From an uncultured Flavobacteriales bacterium (GTDB lineage Bacteria > Bacteroidota > Bacteroidia > Flavobacteriales > BACL11), in contig CAJQIZ010000019.1 of assembly GCA_905478555.1 (NCBI GenBank), positions 1 to 57,133 on the forward strand: 57,133 bases of DNA. Direction: 5' to 3'. This document shows, piece after piece, positions 24,206 through 34,089 of the stretch. The notes below the pieces were generated by a model. That model had not been told where the DNA came from. It did not search any database and saw nothing but the letters and a program-made list of their open reading frames with translations. The translations under genes were made by a program, and so were the position numbers. Each line of letters opens with the position of its first letter. Position 1 is the first letter of the stretch.

Positions 24206-25498
24206 ATGAATTATAAAGTAAAAGACATTTCCTTAGCAGAATGGGGAAGAAAAGAAATAACATTAGCAGAGTCAGAAATGCCAGGATTAATGGCTATTCG
24301 TAAAGAATATGGACAGAGTAAACCTCTTACAGGTGCAAGAATTGCAGGTTGTTTACATATGACAATACAAACTGCAGTATTGATTGAAACATTAACACAT
24401 TTAGGTGCTGAGGTTACATGGTCTTCTTGTAATATTTTTTCTACTCAAGACCAAGCGGCGGCGGCAATTGCAGCAACAGGCGTTCCTGTTTTTGCTTGGA
24501 AAGGATTGAGTGAAGAAGAGTTTGATTGGTGTATTTTGCAAACGCTAACTGCTTTTGAGGGTGGTAAATCTTTAAACATGATATTGGATGATGGTGGTGA
24601 TTTAACAAATATGGTATTTGATAGATTCCCAGAAATGGTTGCCGATATTAAAGGTCTTTCTGAAGAAACTACTACTGGAGTGCATAGGTTGTACGAAAGA
24701 ATGGAGAAAGGTACACTTTTAACTCCAGCTATTAATATTAACGATTCAGTTACTAAATCAAAATTTGATAATAAATACGGTTGTAAAGAATCTTTAGTAG
24801 ATGCGATCAGAAGAGCTACTGATGTAATGATGGCCGGAAAAGTGGCAGTTGTTGCTGGTTATGGTGATGTTGGTAAAGGTTCAGCAGCTTCTTTAAGAGG
24901 TGCTGGAGCTAGAGTTATTGTTACAGAAATTGATCCTATTTGTGCTTTACAAGCTGCAATGGATGGTTTTGCTGTGAAAAGAATGGATGATGCTTGTAAA
25001 AATGTAGATATCATTGTAACAACTACTGGTAATAAAGACATTATTCAATCTCGTCATTTTGAGACTATGAAGGACAAAACAATTGTTTGTAATATTGGTC
25101 ATTTTGATAATGAAATTGATGTTACTTGGTTAAATGATAATTGGGGACATACTAAAGATACTGTAAAGCCACAAGTAGATATGTACACTATTGATGGAAA
25201 AGATATTATATTATTGGCGGAAGGTAGATTGGTGAATTTAGGTTGTGCTACTGGACATCCTTCTTTTGTTATGTCTAATTCGTTTACTAACCAAGTATTA
25301 GCTCAATTAGAACTTTGGAACAATACGGATCAATATAAAAATGAAGTATATATGTTACCTAAACATTTGGATGAAAAAGTAGCGAGATTACACCTTGATA
25401 AAATTGGTGTGGAGTTAGAAGTTTTACGATCAGACCAAGCGGAATATATTGGTGTCACGGTAGAAGGTCCTTACAAGCCAGAATACTACAGGTACTAA
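24206..25498 (+). CDS. ahcY: Adenosylhomocysteinase (S-adenosylhomocysteine hydrolase)
   Basis: 430 residues; hydrolyses S-adenosylhomocysteine to adenosine and homocysteine in the methyl cycle, using tightly bound NAD+. Landmarks are [33 protein letters not shown], the Rossmann loop [27 protein letters not shown], and the C-terminal YKPEYYRY whose Lys and Tyr reach the NAD of the neighbouring subunit. The start is ATG at 24206, not the in-frame TTG at 24170, which belongs to the TATATTTG promoter box. It is monocistronic and ends at a terminator at 25529-25555 shared with the convergent lipoprotein gene. Confidence 0.97.
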   Translation: MNYKVKDISLAEWGRKEITLAESEMPGLMAIRKEYGQSKPLTGARIAGCLHMTIQTAVLIETLTHLGAEVTWSSCNIFSTQDQAAAAIAATGVPVFAWKGLSEEEFDWCILQTLTAFEGGKSLNMILDDGGDLTNMVFDRFPEMVADIKGLSEETTTGVHRLYERMEKGTLLTPAININDSVTKSKFDNKYGCKESLVDAIRRATDVMMAGKVAVVAGYGDVGKGSAASLRGAGARVIVTEIDPICALQAAMDGFAVKRMDDACKNVDIIVTTTGNKDIIQSRHFETMKDKTIVCNIGHFDNEIDVTWLNDNWGHTKDTVKPQVDMYTIDGKDIILLAEGRLVNLGCATGHPSFVMSNSFTNQVLAQLELWNNTDQYKNEVYMLPKHLDEKVARLHLDKIGVELEVLRSDQAEYIGVTVEGPYKPEYYRY

Positions 25499-25528
25499 TA
25501 ATAGAAACTTGTATTTAGATAATAAAAT

Positions 25529-25555
25529 AAAATCCCGAGAAATCGGGATTTTTTA
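25529..25555. terminator. Bidirectional terminator between ahcY and the Rieske-like gene
   Basis: AAATCCCGA (25530-25538) pairs with TCGGGATTT (25543-25551) around a GAAA tetraloop, followed by T's on the plus strand and A-rich flanks on the other side. Confidence 0.88.
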
Positions 25556-25966
25556 ATTTTTAATTTTCAGAATTCCTCCAGAGAAAGAGGTGTAGTATTC
25601 TTTTAGAGGTAATAATGCTGGTCCGTTTGCGGTAATTCCGTTTTGGTCAATCAGAAATTTAGAAGTACAACAGTAACAGGTTGCTACTGTAGAGTTAATA
25701 CTATCAATGTAGGAGCATTCTTCAGAAGGTTCAAAACTACAGTTTCTGTCGTATGCGCGATAATCATTTACATTGGAGTGGTAGATGATAATTCCTTTAA
25801 CTCCTCCAGTTACAAAAATAGAATTTCCAATAGCTTCTAAGTCCGAAAATTCAGGTTGATTTATTGGTATTTCAATATTCACATATACTTCACGGATGTA
25901 ATCGTTCTTATCGACACAAGAAGATAAGATAAGAATAGATAGTCCTACAAATATTAGTTTTTTCAT
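25553..25966 (-). CDS. Rieske-like lipoprotein with altered ligand residues
   Basis: 137 residues, predicted lipoprotein: MKKLIFVGLSILILSSC with the lipobox Cys at residue 17. The remainder follows the Rieske fold pattern: a first cluster-binding loop AYDRNCSF, a second loop CYCCTSKFLIDQNG, then GPALLPLKEY, which normally is GPAxxPL. In classical Rieske proteins the loops are C-x-H and C-x2-H; here the His positions are Phe (CSF) and Cys (CYCC). Whether a metal cluster is bound is unknown. I recall similar forms in Bacteroidota lipoproteins. Monocistronic, convergent with ahcY. Confidence 0.65.
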   Translation of the reverse strand: MKKLIFVGLSILILSSCVDKNDYIREVYVNIEIPINQPEFSDLEAIGNSIFVTGGVKGIIIYHSNVNDYRAYDRNCSFEPSEECSYIDSINSTVATCYCCTSKFLIDQNGITANGPALLPLKEYYTSFSGGILKIKN

Positions 25967-26015
25967 CTTGCAATTTTACAACTAAAAACGTTAGCATTTT
26001 TTGGCAACCCTTTTT

Positions 26016-26046
26016 TTTGTATGTTAAGTAAAAATCATTACCTTTA
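26016..26046 (+). promoter_or_regulatory. Promoter of the TonB/T9SS/PorV operon
   Basis: TTTG (26016-26019), a 19-base spacer and TACCTTTA (26039-26046), which differs from TAnnTTTG at the last base only. It lies 39 bases before the ATG of the TonB receptor. Confidence 0.55.
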
Positions 26047-26085
26047 CCGCCTTATAAAATTAAACGAATATAACATTATATACCT

Positions 26086-29000
26086 ATGTTTAGAAAAATA
26101 TTTTTAACGGCAATTTTAGGATTATTCTCTATACTTGCATTCTCACAAACAGGAACCCTTAAGGGTGTAATTACCAACAGAATTACCGGAGCACCGGTTG
26201 ATTATGCCAATGTAGTTATCATGAAAAATGGAGTGCAGAAAGGTGGTACTTCTACTGGTTCTGATGGTAGTTTTACAATTAAACCGGTAGAACCAGGTAC
26301 ATATACTGTAAAAGCATCTTTTGCTGGATATACTACTTTTTCTCTAGAAGGAGTAATAGTTTCATCTAACAAAATAACCTACCTTACAGGAAGTAACGCG
26401 ATAAAGATGACGGAAGGAGTTTTGGTAGACGAAATTGAAGTAAAGGGTTTTACAAAACCACTTATTGATCAGGGAAATCTTTCTGGGGAAACAAAAACAT
26501 CTAAGGAAATTGTAGCTCTGCCAACTAAAAGTATTACTTCTATTGCTTCGACAACTGCTGGTGTTTATCAAAAAGATGAAGGGGATGCTATTAATGTGAG
26601 GGGTTCTCGTTCGGATGCAACTTCTTACATTATTGATGGTATAAAAGTGAGGGGTACAATGGGAGTTCCTACTTCTGCTATTGAGCAAATTACCGTGGTA
26701 ACTGGAGGTCTTCCTGCAAAGTACGGAGATGTTACTGGTGGTGTAATTGAGGTTACTACAAAAGGACCCTCTAATAAGTTTTTCGGTTCATTAGAATACG
26801 AATCCTCTAGCTTGTTTGATGATTATAATTATGACTTATTAGGATTTGCTCTTTCTGGTCCGTTACTTAAAAAAACAAATTCGGATGGTAGTCAAGGAAA
26901 TTCTGTTGTAGGTTTCTTTATTTCAGGAGAATTAAGAACTGTGGATGATAACGATCCTTCTGCAATTGGTATGTGGAAAGTGAAAGATGATGTGCTGAAA
27001 AATTTAAAAGAAACTCCTTTTGTGATTGCACCTAATGCAGCAGCAGGGTTTTTAAGTAGTTCTGATTTTTTAACTTCTGATGATTTCGAGAATGTTGATG
27101 CTCGTCAAAACACTAATAAAACAAGATTTAACTTTGCAGCAAAGTTAGACATAAAACCAGCTAAAAACACTTTCCTTTCTTTGGGAGGTACTTATTATAA
27201 TAGTTACAATAGAAACTTCAGCTACTGGAGGTCTATGTTTAGTTCGGATAATAATTCTATTTCTACTCAAGAAACTATGAGAGTATTCGGTAGATTAACT
27301 CAGAAATTTGGAAATGAAGAATCTAATTCTGAAAAATCAGCTAGTCTTATAAAGAATGCATTTATTACTCTTCAAGCAGATTACACTTTAAATGACTATA
27401 AAACTTTTGATGCAAATCATGAATTTAACTTATTTAATTACGGACATGTAGGTACTTTTACTACTCATAAAGCTCCTGTTTACCAAAATGGTGTTGCTAT
27501 AGATTCTGTAACGGGAATACCTTATACTGGTCAAATATTAGTAGCTTGGCAAGATACATTGTATGAGTTTAATGATGAGAATTCTCATAACTTAGATGCT
27601 GCTACATATACAAATGCGTATTATGATGTATACGAACAATACGGAATGGCTTCTCAGTATATTAATGGTTATGGTGCAGATGGTGTAATCCGTACTCAGT
27701 TCGATTTACAAGGTCAAGGACTTAGAAATGGGGAACAACCTTCTGATGTCTACTCCTTATTTGGTGGCTGGGGAACACAATATACTGGAGCAAGGAAAGA
27801 AAAAAATATTCAATCTACTTTTAAGTTTTCGGCATCTGCTGATGTTGGAGATCATGAAATTTCTTTTGGTTTTGAAAGAGAAGAAAGAAAAGATATGTAT
27901 TGGGGAGTTTCTGCGAATGGTTTATGGGGTTTAGGGAGATTATTAGTTAATAAACATATTGCAGAAAGAAACTTAGATAACCCTAAGCCTCTATTTGATA
28001 TAAACGGAATTTTTCAAGATACCGTGAATTATGATAGGTTATATGTAGAGGAAGAACAATCTACTTTCGATTATAATTTAAGGTCTTCTATTTATGGGGC
28101 GGAGAATACAAGTAATCTGGAATGGATTGATTTAGATAATTTAAGTCCAGATCAATTAGAATTAAATTTTTTTAGTGCTAACGAATTATTGAATGGTGGT
28201 AACAACTATGTGTACTATTATGGTTTTGATGCTTTTGGTAATCCAGTGAGTGGAACCCCTACCTTACAAGATTACTTTGGAACAAGAGATCTTAATGGAT
28301 CTTTAATAAATAAAGCAGGAGAGGTAATTTCTGAAAATGATTTAAGTAGAAATGTTGCTGCATTTAATCCTATATATACTGCAGGTTATATTCAAGATAA
28401 ATTTGCTATAAATGATTTATTATTCAATATCGGTTTACGTATTGATAACTATGATGCTAACCAAATGGTGCTAAAGGATAAGTATTTATTGTATAACCCA
28501 GAATTAGCTAGTTCTGATGACGCATTACAGTTAGCTGGTGGGAGTCATCCTGATGCAATTGGTGATGACTTTGTTGTTTATGTAGATGATATTGCTGAAG
28601 CGTCTAGAATTGTAGGATACCGAAATGGAGATGATTGGTACAATCAGGATGGAGTGAAGATTACAGATCCTACATTATTATCAGAAGCTGCTGGTGGAAA
28701 AATATCTCCTTTGTTAGTAAATCCACAAGATGCAATAAAAGGATTTAAAAATGTAGATGCTTTTGAAGATTATCAACCTGAAACGGTATTTATGCCAAGA
28801 GTTGCATTCTCTTTCCCTATATCTGATGAAGCACAATTCTTTGCACATTATGATGTATTAACACAACGACCTCCATCATCCAACAGAATTGAACCTTTAG
28901 ACTATTTATATATGGAAGATAATGTTGGTGCTTTATTACAAAATCCTGACCTTAAACCAGAAAAAACTATTGATTACGAATTAGGTTTTGCAAAGAAACT

Positions 29001-29838
29001 GACCTTATCTTCTGCACTTAAAATTCTTTTATTCTACAAAGAATTAAGAGATATGATACAAGTAACTAATGTTATTGGTGCTTATCCTGCAACGTATATG
29101 ATGTATGAGAATATGGACTTTAGTACTGTAAAAGGATTTTCTGCTAGTTATGATTTAAGAAGAACTGGTAGGGTCCAAATGACAACTAACTATACTTTAC
29201 AATTTGCAGATGGTACTGGTTCTTCTTATAATTCAGGAGTTGATTTAGTAAATACAGGGCAACCAAACTTAAGAACTACTATTCCTATGGCTTACGATCA
29301 AAGACATGCTATTTCAGCATCTGTTGATTATAGATACAGAAATGGAGATAAATATACTGGTCCGGTATTAGGGAAGTTAAAAATATTAGAAAATGCTGGT
29401 ATCAATATTATGATGTCGGCAGGTTCAGGTACTCCTTATTCTCGTCAGTCTAACATTACACAAGAAGCAGCTGAAGGTATCAGTGATCGTTCTGTACTTA
29501 TGGGTAGTTTAAACGGATCAAGATTACCTTGGCAATTCAGGATAAATGCTAAATTTAATAAAAACATTGAAATTAAGTGGACTAAGAAAAAATCTTCTTT
29601 CATGAACGCTTATTTACAGGTTCAAAACTTATTAGATGCTCGGAATATTATTAGTGTATACAGAGCAACGGGTAACCCTGAAGATGATGGTTATTTAACG
29701 GCTGCTGAATCTCAAAATGATATTTTAAGTAGAAATAATCCAGATGCATTTATGTATCTTTATTCATTAGCAGTAAACAATCCTTCTCATTATAGTTTAC
29801 CAAGAACTTTCAGAATGGGATTATCACTTACTTTTTAA
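26086..29838 (+). CDS. TonB-dependent receptor with N-terminal carboxypeptidase-like domain
   Basis: 1250 residues. A signal peptide (MFRKIFLTAILGLFSILAFSQ), a carboxypeptidase-regulatory-like domain (residues 22-105, GTLKGVITNRITGAPVDYANV), a plug (LPTKSITSIASTTAGVYQ, INVRGSRSDATSYIIDGIKV, GGLPAKYGDVTGGVIEVTT) and a barrel of more than 900 residues, with large extracellular loops, ending in SLPRTFRMGLSLTF. First of three closely spaced genes (12-base gaps) with a T9SS-tailed protein and a PorV/PorQ-like barrel. No SusD partner, so a glycan-uptake function is not indicated. The substrate is unknown. Confidence 0.93.
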   Translation: MFRKIFLTAILGLFSILAFSQTGTLKGVITNRITGAPVDYANVVIMKNGVQKGGTSTGSDGSFTIKPVEPGTYTVKASFAGYTTFSLEGVIVSSNKITYLTGSNAIKMTEGVLVDEIEVKGFTKPLIDQGNLSGETKTSKEIVALPTKSITSIASTTAGVYQKDEGDAINVRGSRSDATSYIIDGIKVRGTMGVPTSAIEQITVVTGGLPAKYGDVTGGVIEVTTKGPSNKFFGSLEYESSSLFDDYNYDLLGFALSGPLLKKTNSDGSQGNSVVGFFISGELRTVDDNDPSAIGMWKVKDDVLKNLKETPFVIAPNAAAGFLSSSDFLTSDDFENVDARQNTNKTRFNFAAKLDIKPAKNTFLSLGGTYYNSYNRNFSYWRSMFSSDNNSISTQETMRVFGRLTQKFGNEESNSEKSASLIKNAFITLQADYTLNDYKTFDANHEFNLFNYGHVGTFTTHKAPVYQNGVAIDSVTGIPYTGQILVAWQDTLYEFNDENSHNLDAATYTNAYYDVYEQYGMASQYINGYGADGVIRTQFDLQGQGLRNGEQPSDVYSLFGGWGTQYTGARKEKNIQSTFKFSASADVGDHEISFGFEREERKDMYWGVSANGLWGLGRLLVNKHIAERNLDNPKPLFDINGIFQDTVNYDRLYVEEEQSTFDYNLRSSIYGAENTSNLEWIDLDNLSPDQLELNFFSANELLNGGNNYVYYYGFDAFGNPVSGTPTLQDYFGTRDLNGSLINKAGEVISENDLSRNVAAFNPIYTAGYIQDKFAINDLLFNIGLRIDNYDANQMVLKDKYLLYNPELASSDDALQLAGGSHPDAIGDDFVVYVDDIAEASRIVGYRNGDDWYNQDGVKITDPTLLSEAAGGKISPLLVNPQDAIKGFKNVDAFEDYQPETVFMPRVAFSFPISDEAQFFAHYDVLTQRPPSSNRIEPLDYLYMEDNVGALLQNPDLKPEKTIDYELGFAKKLTLSSALKILLFYKELRDMIQVTNVIGAYPATYMMYENMDFSTVKGFSASYDLRRTGRVQMTTNYTLQFADGTGSSYNSGVDLVNTGQPNLRTTIPMAYDQRHAISASVDYRYRNGDKYTGPVLGKLKILENAGINIMMSAGSGTPYSRQSNITQEAAEGISDRSVLMGSLNGSRLPWQFRINAKFNKNIEIKWTKKKSSFMNAYLQVQNLLDARNIISVYRATGNPEDDGYLTAAESQNDILSRNNPDAFMYLYSLAVNNPSHYSLPRTFRMGLSLTF

Positions 29839-29850
29839 GAAAACTTAATT

Positions 29851-32800
29851 ATGATATTACAAAAAAAATCATTTATAAATATGAAAATGAAACAAATACT
29901 AACCCTTTCCATCGCCTTAATTACTGTTAGTGCTTTTGCTAAGGAAAATGTTCCTAATCCAAATATGAATAATACTACTTATTCTAAAGTTGCAGCAGGA
30001 TGTTCTCCCGCTACTTCTCAAACGGATTTGGATGTAAATAATATTAGAGCTACTATTTTAGGTGGTGGTGATATGTGGTGGAATTTAGCAGATGCTCAGT
30101 ATGAGGTGCCAAAAGGAAGTGGTTTAAATTCTTTATTTGCAGGTTCTTTATGGATTGGTGGTGTAGATGCTGGGGGACAATTAAAGGTAGCTGCTATGAC
30201 TTATCGTCAGTCAGGTTCTGATTTCTGGCCAGGACCTTTAGATATTGCTACTGGTTCTATTACTTCAGATGAATGTACTAATTGGGACAAACACTTTAAA
30301 ATTAATAGATTAGATGTAGAAGAGCATGTTACTAGATTTATTCCTGCTGGTGGAAATGACCCTACTTATACCGTAGATATGATTCCAGAATCTATTGTAA
30401 ATTGGCCTGCTCAAGGTAATGCTGCTCAAACTCAGTCTTTAGCTCCTTTCTTTGATGCAAACGGAAATGGATTTTACGAACCTTATGATGGAGATTATCC
30501 AGATTATAATATTACTGGTAATAATACTGAAGCGGCTCTTTTTGGAGATCAAACATTGTGGTGGGTATTTAACGATAAGGGGAATATTCATACGGAAACA
30601 GAAGCAGATCCTATTGGTTTAGAAATTCATGCTCAGGCATTTGGTTTTACGGCTGATAATGAGATTAATGACATGACTTTTTATAATTATAAAATTATTA
30701 ATCGTTCTACTTTACCCCTAACGGATGTATATTTCGGACAATGGGTAGACCCTGATTTAGGAAATTACCTCGATGATTATGTTGGTTGTGATGTAAACTT
30801 AGGTTTAGGTATTTGTTATAATGGAGATGCGGAAGACGAAGGAGCAACAGGTTATGGTTTTAATCCTCCAGCAATTGGAGTAGATTTCTTTCAAGGTCCT
30901 TTAGCAGATGCAAATGATGGATTGGATAACGATAGAGATGGTGTGTTTGATGAAGTAGGTGAGCAAATTATTATGTCAAAATTCGTATATTATAATAATG
31001 ATTTTACCGTAAGAGGAAACCCAGAAAACGGTACTCATATTTACAACTACTTAAGAGGTATTTGGAAAGATAATGTACCAATGACTTTTGGTGGTAATGG
31101 TAAAGGCTCTGGTCCTGGTGCTACAACTGACCTTTGTAACTTTATGTTCCCAGGAGTTTCTGACCCTATGTTCCCAGGACAAGAGTGGACGGAAGTAACT
31201 GCAGGAAACTTACCTGCTGATAGAAGATTTTTACAATCTGCTGGTCCTTTTACTTTAGAGCCAGGTGCTGTAAATACTATTACTACTGGTGTTATTTGGG
31301 CAAGAGCAAAAGCAGGTGGTAATGAAGCTTCTGTTCAACTTGTTAAAATTTACGATAGAGAAGCGCAAGCTTTATTCGACAATAATTTTAATATATTAAA
31401 TGGTCCTGATGCGCCAGACTTAACTATCAGAGAATTAGATAAAGAATTAATTATTTCTTTAACAAATACAGAAGCTTCTAATAATTATAATGAAAGCTAT
31501 ATAGAAAAAGATCCTTATATTACTTTAGCCGCTAATGTTGATAATAAAAATTATGAATTTCAAGGTTATTTAGTTTATCAGTTAAAAGATGCCACAGTTT
31601 CGGTTACTGATTTAGATGACCCAGATAAAGCGAGATTAATATTCCGTTCTGATATAAAAGATGATGTTGCTGGAATTATTAATCAGTATTTAGATCCTAT
31701 TATGAATGTATATGTTCCAGTACAGGAGATTCCTTCAGTAATGGAGTCAGGATCTTCAGGTTCGGTAGATAATGGAATTGAATATTCGTTTAATGTAACA
31801 GAGGATAAATTTGCTTCAGGAAATCCGACATTAGTAAATCATAAAACATATCATTATATGTCGATTTCTTACGGATATAACAAAGCAGAAATTAACCAGA
31901 ACCCTTATGATGTAAATAATCCTTTGTATGATGGTAGAAACCAACCACATATTTCAGGAAGAAGAAATATAAAAGTTTATTCTGCTATACCTCATCAGGT
32001 GGATCCTGAAAATGGAGGTACAGTTTTAGGTTCTAGTTATGGTGATGGAGTTAAAATTACTAGAATTGAAGGGGTAGGTAATTCTGGAAATTATTTAGAA
32101 TTAGATTCTGCGACAACTGCAGAAATTTTATTAGATGGAAGATCTTTATTTCCAACTTATAAGAATGGTAAAGGACCAATTACTGTTACTGTCGTAGATC
32201 CCTTAAGAATTAAAGGAGAAGAAGAGGGCAATAACTATTCTATTATTTTGGGAGAGCCTATTATTGATGGTCAGATTGGAATTACTTCTTACGACAGATG
32301 GACTATATTAAACGGTATAGATACTTTAATTAGTTCTGATAAGTCTATTGAGGTTGGAGTAGAACAATTGTTGCCAGAACATGGTTTTTCAGTTAAAATT
32401 AACCAGGTAGATGTACCAACATCCGATCCTAATGTAAATGAACTTAACGGATTGATTTCGGGTACTATTGAGTTCTCTGATCCTAATGATAAATGGTTGT
32501 CAGGTTTACCTGATTATGATCAGTCTTTTGCATATGGTTTTAATTGGATTAGATCAGGATCTTTTACAGATGAGGATGATCCTAACTTGGATGATTACTA
32601 TATTGATGAGGATCCATCTGGTGTTTATGAAGGTGTGGTACCTCAAAGCTTAACAGTGTTTGGTGGTTTAGAAATTACTGGTGGTACTTGGGCTCCTTAC
32701 CGTTTTGCATCTCACTTTAACAGTGGTCCTGCACAATCTTACTATACTTCATTCCCTTACACTTCTGCAGTGTCATTAACTTCTGTCGATATTGTATTTA

Positions 32801-34077
32801 CTTCTGACCAATCAAAATGGACTAGATGTGCTGTTGTGGAAGCTTCTGATAACAGATCTTTAGCCGAAGGAGGTCAGATTAAAATGGGATTAAGATCTCA
32901 TCCTTCAGTTGATAAAAATGGAGATAATGATAATACTGGTACTTATGGTATGGGTTGGTTCCCAGGATATGCTATTGATTTAGAATCTGGTGAAAGGTTA
33001 AATTTAATCTTTTCGGAAGACAGTTGGTTAACAGGAGAAAATGGTAGAGATATGGAGTGGAATCCTACTTCTAATATTGTAACAGATGAGTTCCCATCCT
33101 ACTCTTCTACAACAGGAGAGTTTAGCGGAGGGAGTTACCTTTTAGGAGGTAAACATTTTGTGTATGTTATTGGAGGAGATGCTTCCGTATTAGCAGAAGG
33201 TGATTATATAGATGGTGACCTTTCTCCTTCTTATGATGAAGGTGCTTGGATATATAACTTATTAAACGATACTAATGTTTCGGCATACGACTCGAAAATA
33301 GCTAATGTATTTCAACATTGCACATGGGTTGGTGCTCCTTTATTATCTAGTGGAAATGCGGCTAAGATTTTTGGTGCAGATGGTAATAATACTGCTACAG
33401 TTAAATTAAGAGTTCATTCTACTTATAACCCATATGTAAACGTAGAAGCTTCTCAAATTTTAAATGAGAATGATAATTTAGTTATTGGTAATACTTATTA
33501 TGTTGCTGATAATAATATTCAAGCACATAACGAAAAATGTATGCTTTCTAAACCAAAAATATTGGGTGGTAAAAAAGTAACTCATGCCGGTAACGATTAT
33601 GATCCGGGTGAATCTTTTGTTGCAACTTCTACCTCTTTTTCTGGTAATGTGAAAGCAAGAGTTATTGCAGATATGCCAAAAAATAACTTTAATCCTATAT
33701 ATGAGTTTAATACCTCTGATCTAGTTTCTGATATAGAGAATAATGAACAAGCTAAATCAGCATTAGATTTAATAAATGTGGTACCAAATCCGTATTATGG
33801 ATATTCTGAATACGAAACGGATCAGTTAGATAATAGAATTAAAATTACAAACCTTCCTACCGTATCTCTAATCAGAATATTTACAGTAAATGGAACTTTA
33901 ATCAGAACTATTAAGAAATCGGACAATCTAACTTCTGTCGATTGGGATTTAAAAAATGACAGTGGTATTCCTGTTGCAAGTGGTTTGTATATTATCCATA
34001 TTAATGCAGATGGAGTAGGAGAAAAGATTTTAAAATGGTTTGGAGTACTAAGACCAATTGATTTAGATACATTCTAA
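29851..34077 (+). CDS. Giant secreted protein with T9SS type A-like sorting domain
   Basis: 1408 residues. The signal peptide is MKMKQILTLSIALITVSAFA, so the biological start may be the ATG at 29881; the ATG at 29851 only extends the N-region and gives a 12-base gap to the previous gene. The mature protein opens with CSPATSQTDLDVNNI and SLWIGGVDAGGQLKVAAMTY, a start I recall from large T9SS-exported Bacteroidota proteins. Asp/Asn/Gly-rich Ca-binding-like turns (FFDANGNGFYEPYDGDYPDYN) follow. The last 85 residues (VVPNPYYGYSEYE, KITNLP, GTLIRTI, SGLYIIHI) are a type A-like sorting domain. Probably a surface or secreted protein; function not recognised. Confidence 0.85.
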   Translation: MILQKKSFINMKMKQILTLSIALITVSAFAKENVPNPNMNNTTYSKVAAGCSPATSQTDLDVNNIRATILGGGDMWWNLADAQYEVPKGSGLNSLFAGSLWIGGVDAGGQLKVAAMTYRQSGSDFWPGPLDIATGSITSDECTNWDKHFKINRLDVEEHVTRFIPAGGNDPTYTVDMIPESIVNWPAQGNAAQTQSLAPFFDANGNGFYEPYDGDYPDYNITGNNTEAALFGDQTLWWVFNDKGNIHTETEADPIGLEIHAQAFGFTADNEINDMTFYNYKIINRSTLPLTDVYFGQWVDPDLGNYLDDYVGCDVNLGLGICYNGDAEDEGATGYGFNPPAIGVDFFQGPLADANDGLDNDRDGVFDEVGEQIIMSKFVYYNNDFTVRGNPENGTHIYNYLRGIWKDNVPMTFGGNGKGSGPGATTDLCNFMFPGVSDPMFPGQEWTEVTAGNLPADRRFLQSAGPFTLEPGAVNTITTGVIWARAKAGGNEASVQLVKIYDREAQALFDNNFNILNGPDAPDLTIRELDKELIISLTNTEASNNYNESYIEKDPYITLAANVDNKNYEFQGYLVYQLKDATVSVTDLDDPDKARLIFRSDIKDDVAGIINQYLDPIMNVYVPVQEIPSVMESGSSGSVDNGIEYSFNVTEDKFASGNPTLVNHKTYHYMSISYGYNKAEINQNPYDVNNPLYDGRNQPHISGRRNIKVYSAIPHQVDPENGGTVLGSSYGDGVKITRIEGVGNSGNYLELDSATTAEILLDGRSLFPTYKNGKGPITVTVVDPLRIKGEEEGNNYSIILGEPIIDGQIGITSYDRWTILNGIDTLISSDKSIEVGVEQLLPEHGFSVKINQVDVPTSDPNVNELNGLISGTIEFSDPNDKWLSGLPDYDQSFAYGFNWIRSGSFTDEDDPNLDDYYIDEDPSGVYEGVVPQSLTVFGGLEITGGTWAPYRFASHFNSGPAQSYYTSFPYTSAVSLTSVDIVFTSDQSKWTRCAVVEASDNRSLAEGGQIKMGLRSHPSVDKNGDNDNTGTYGMGWFPGYAIDLESGERLNLIFSEDSWLTGENGRDMEWNPTSNIVTDEFPSYSSTTGEFSGGSYLLGGKHFVYVIGGDASVLAEGDYIDGDLSPSYDEGAWIYNLLNDTNVSAYDSKIANVFQHCTWVGAPLLSSGNAAKIFGADGNNTATVKLRVHSTYNPYVNVEASQILNENDNLVIGNTYYVADNNIQAHNEKCMLSKPKILGGKKVTHAGNDYDPGESFVATSTSFSGNVKARVIADMPKNNFNPIYEFNTSDLVSDIENNEQAKSALDLINVVPNPYYGYSEYETDQLDNRIKITNLPTVSLIRIFTVNGTLIRTIKKSDNLTSVDWDLKNDSGIPVASGLYIIHINADGVGEKILKWFGVLRPIDLDTF

Positions 34078-34089
34078 TAAAAAGAAAAA

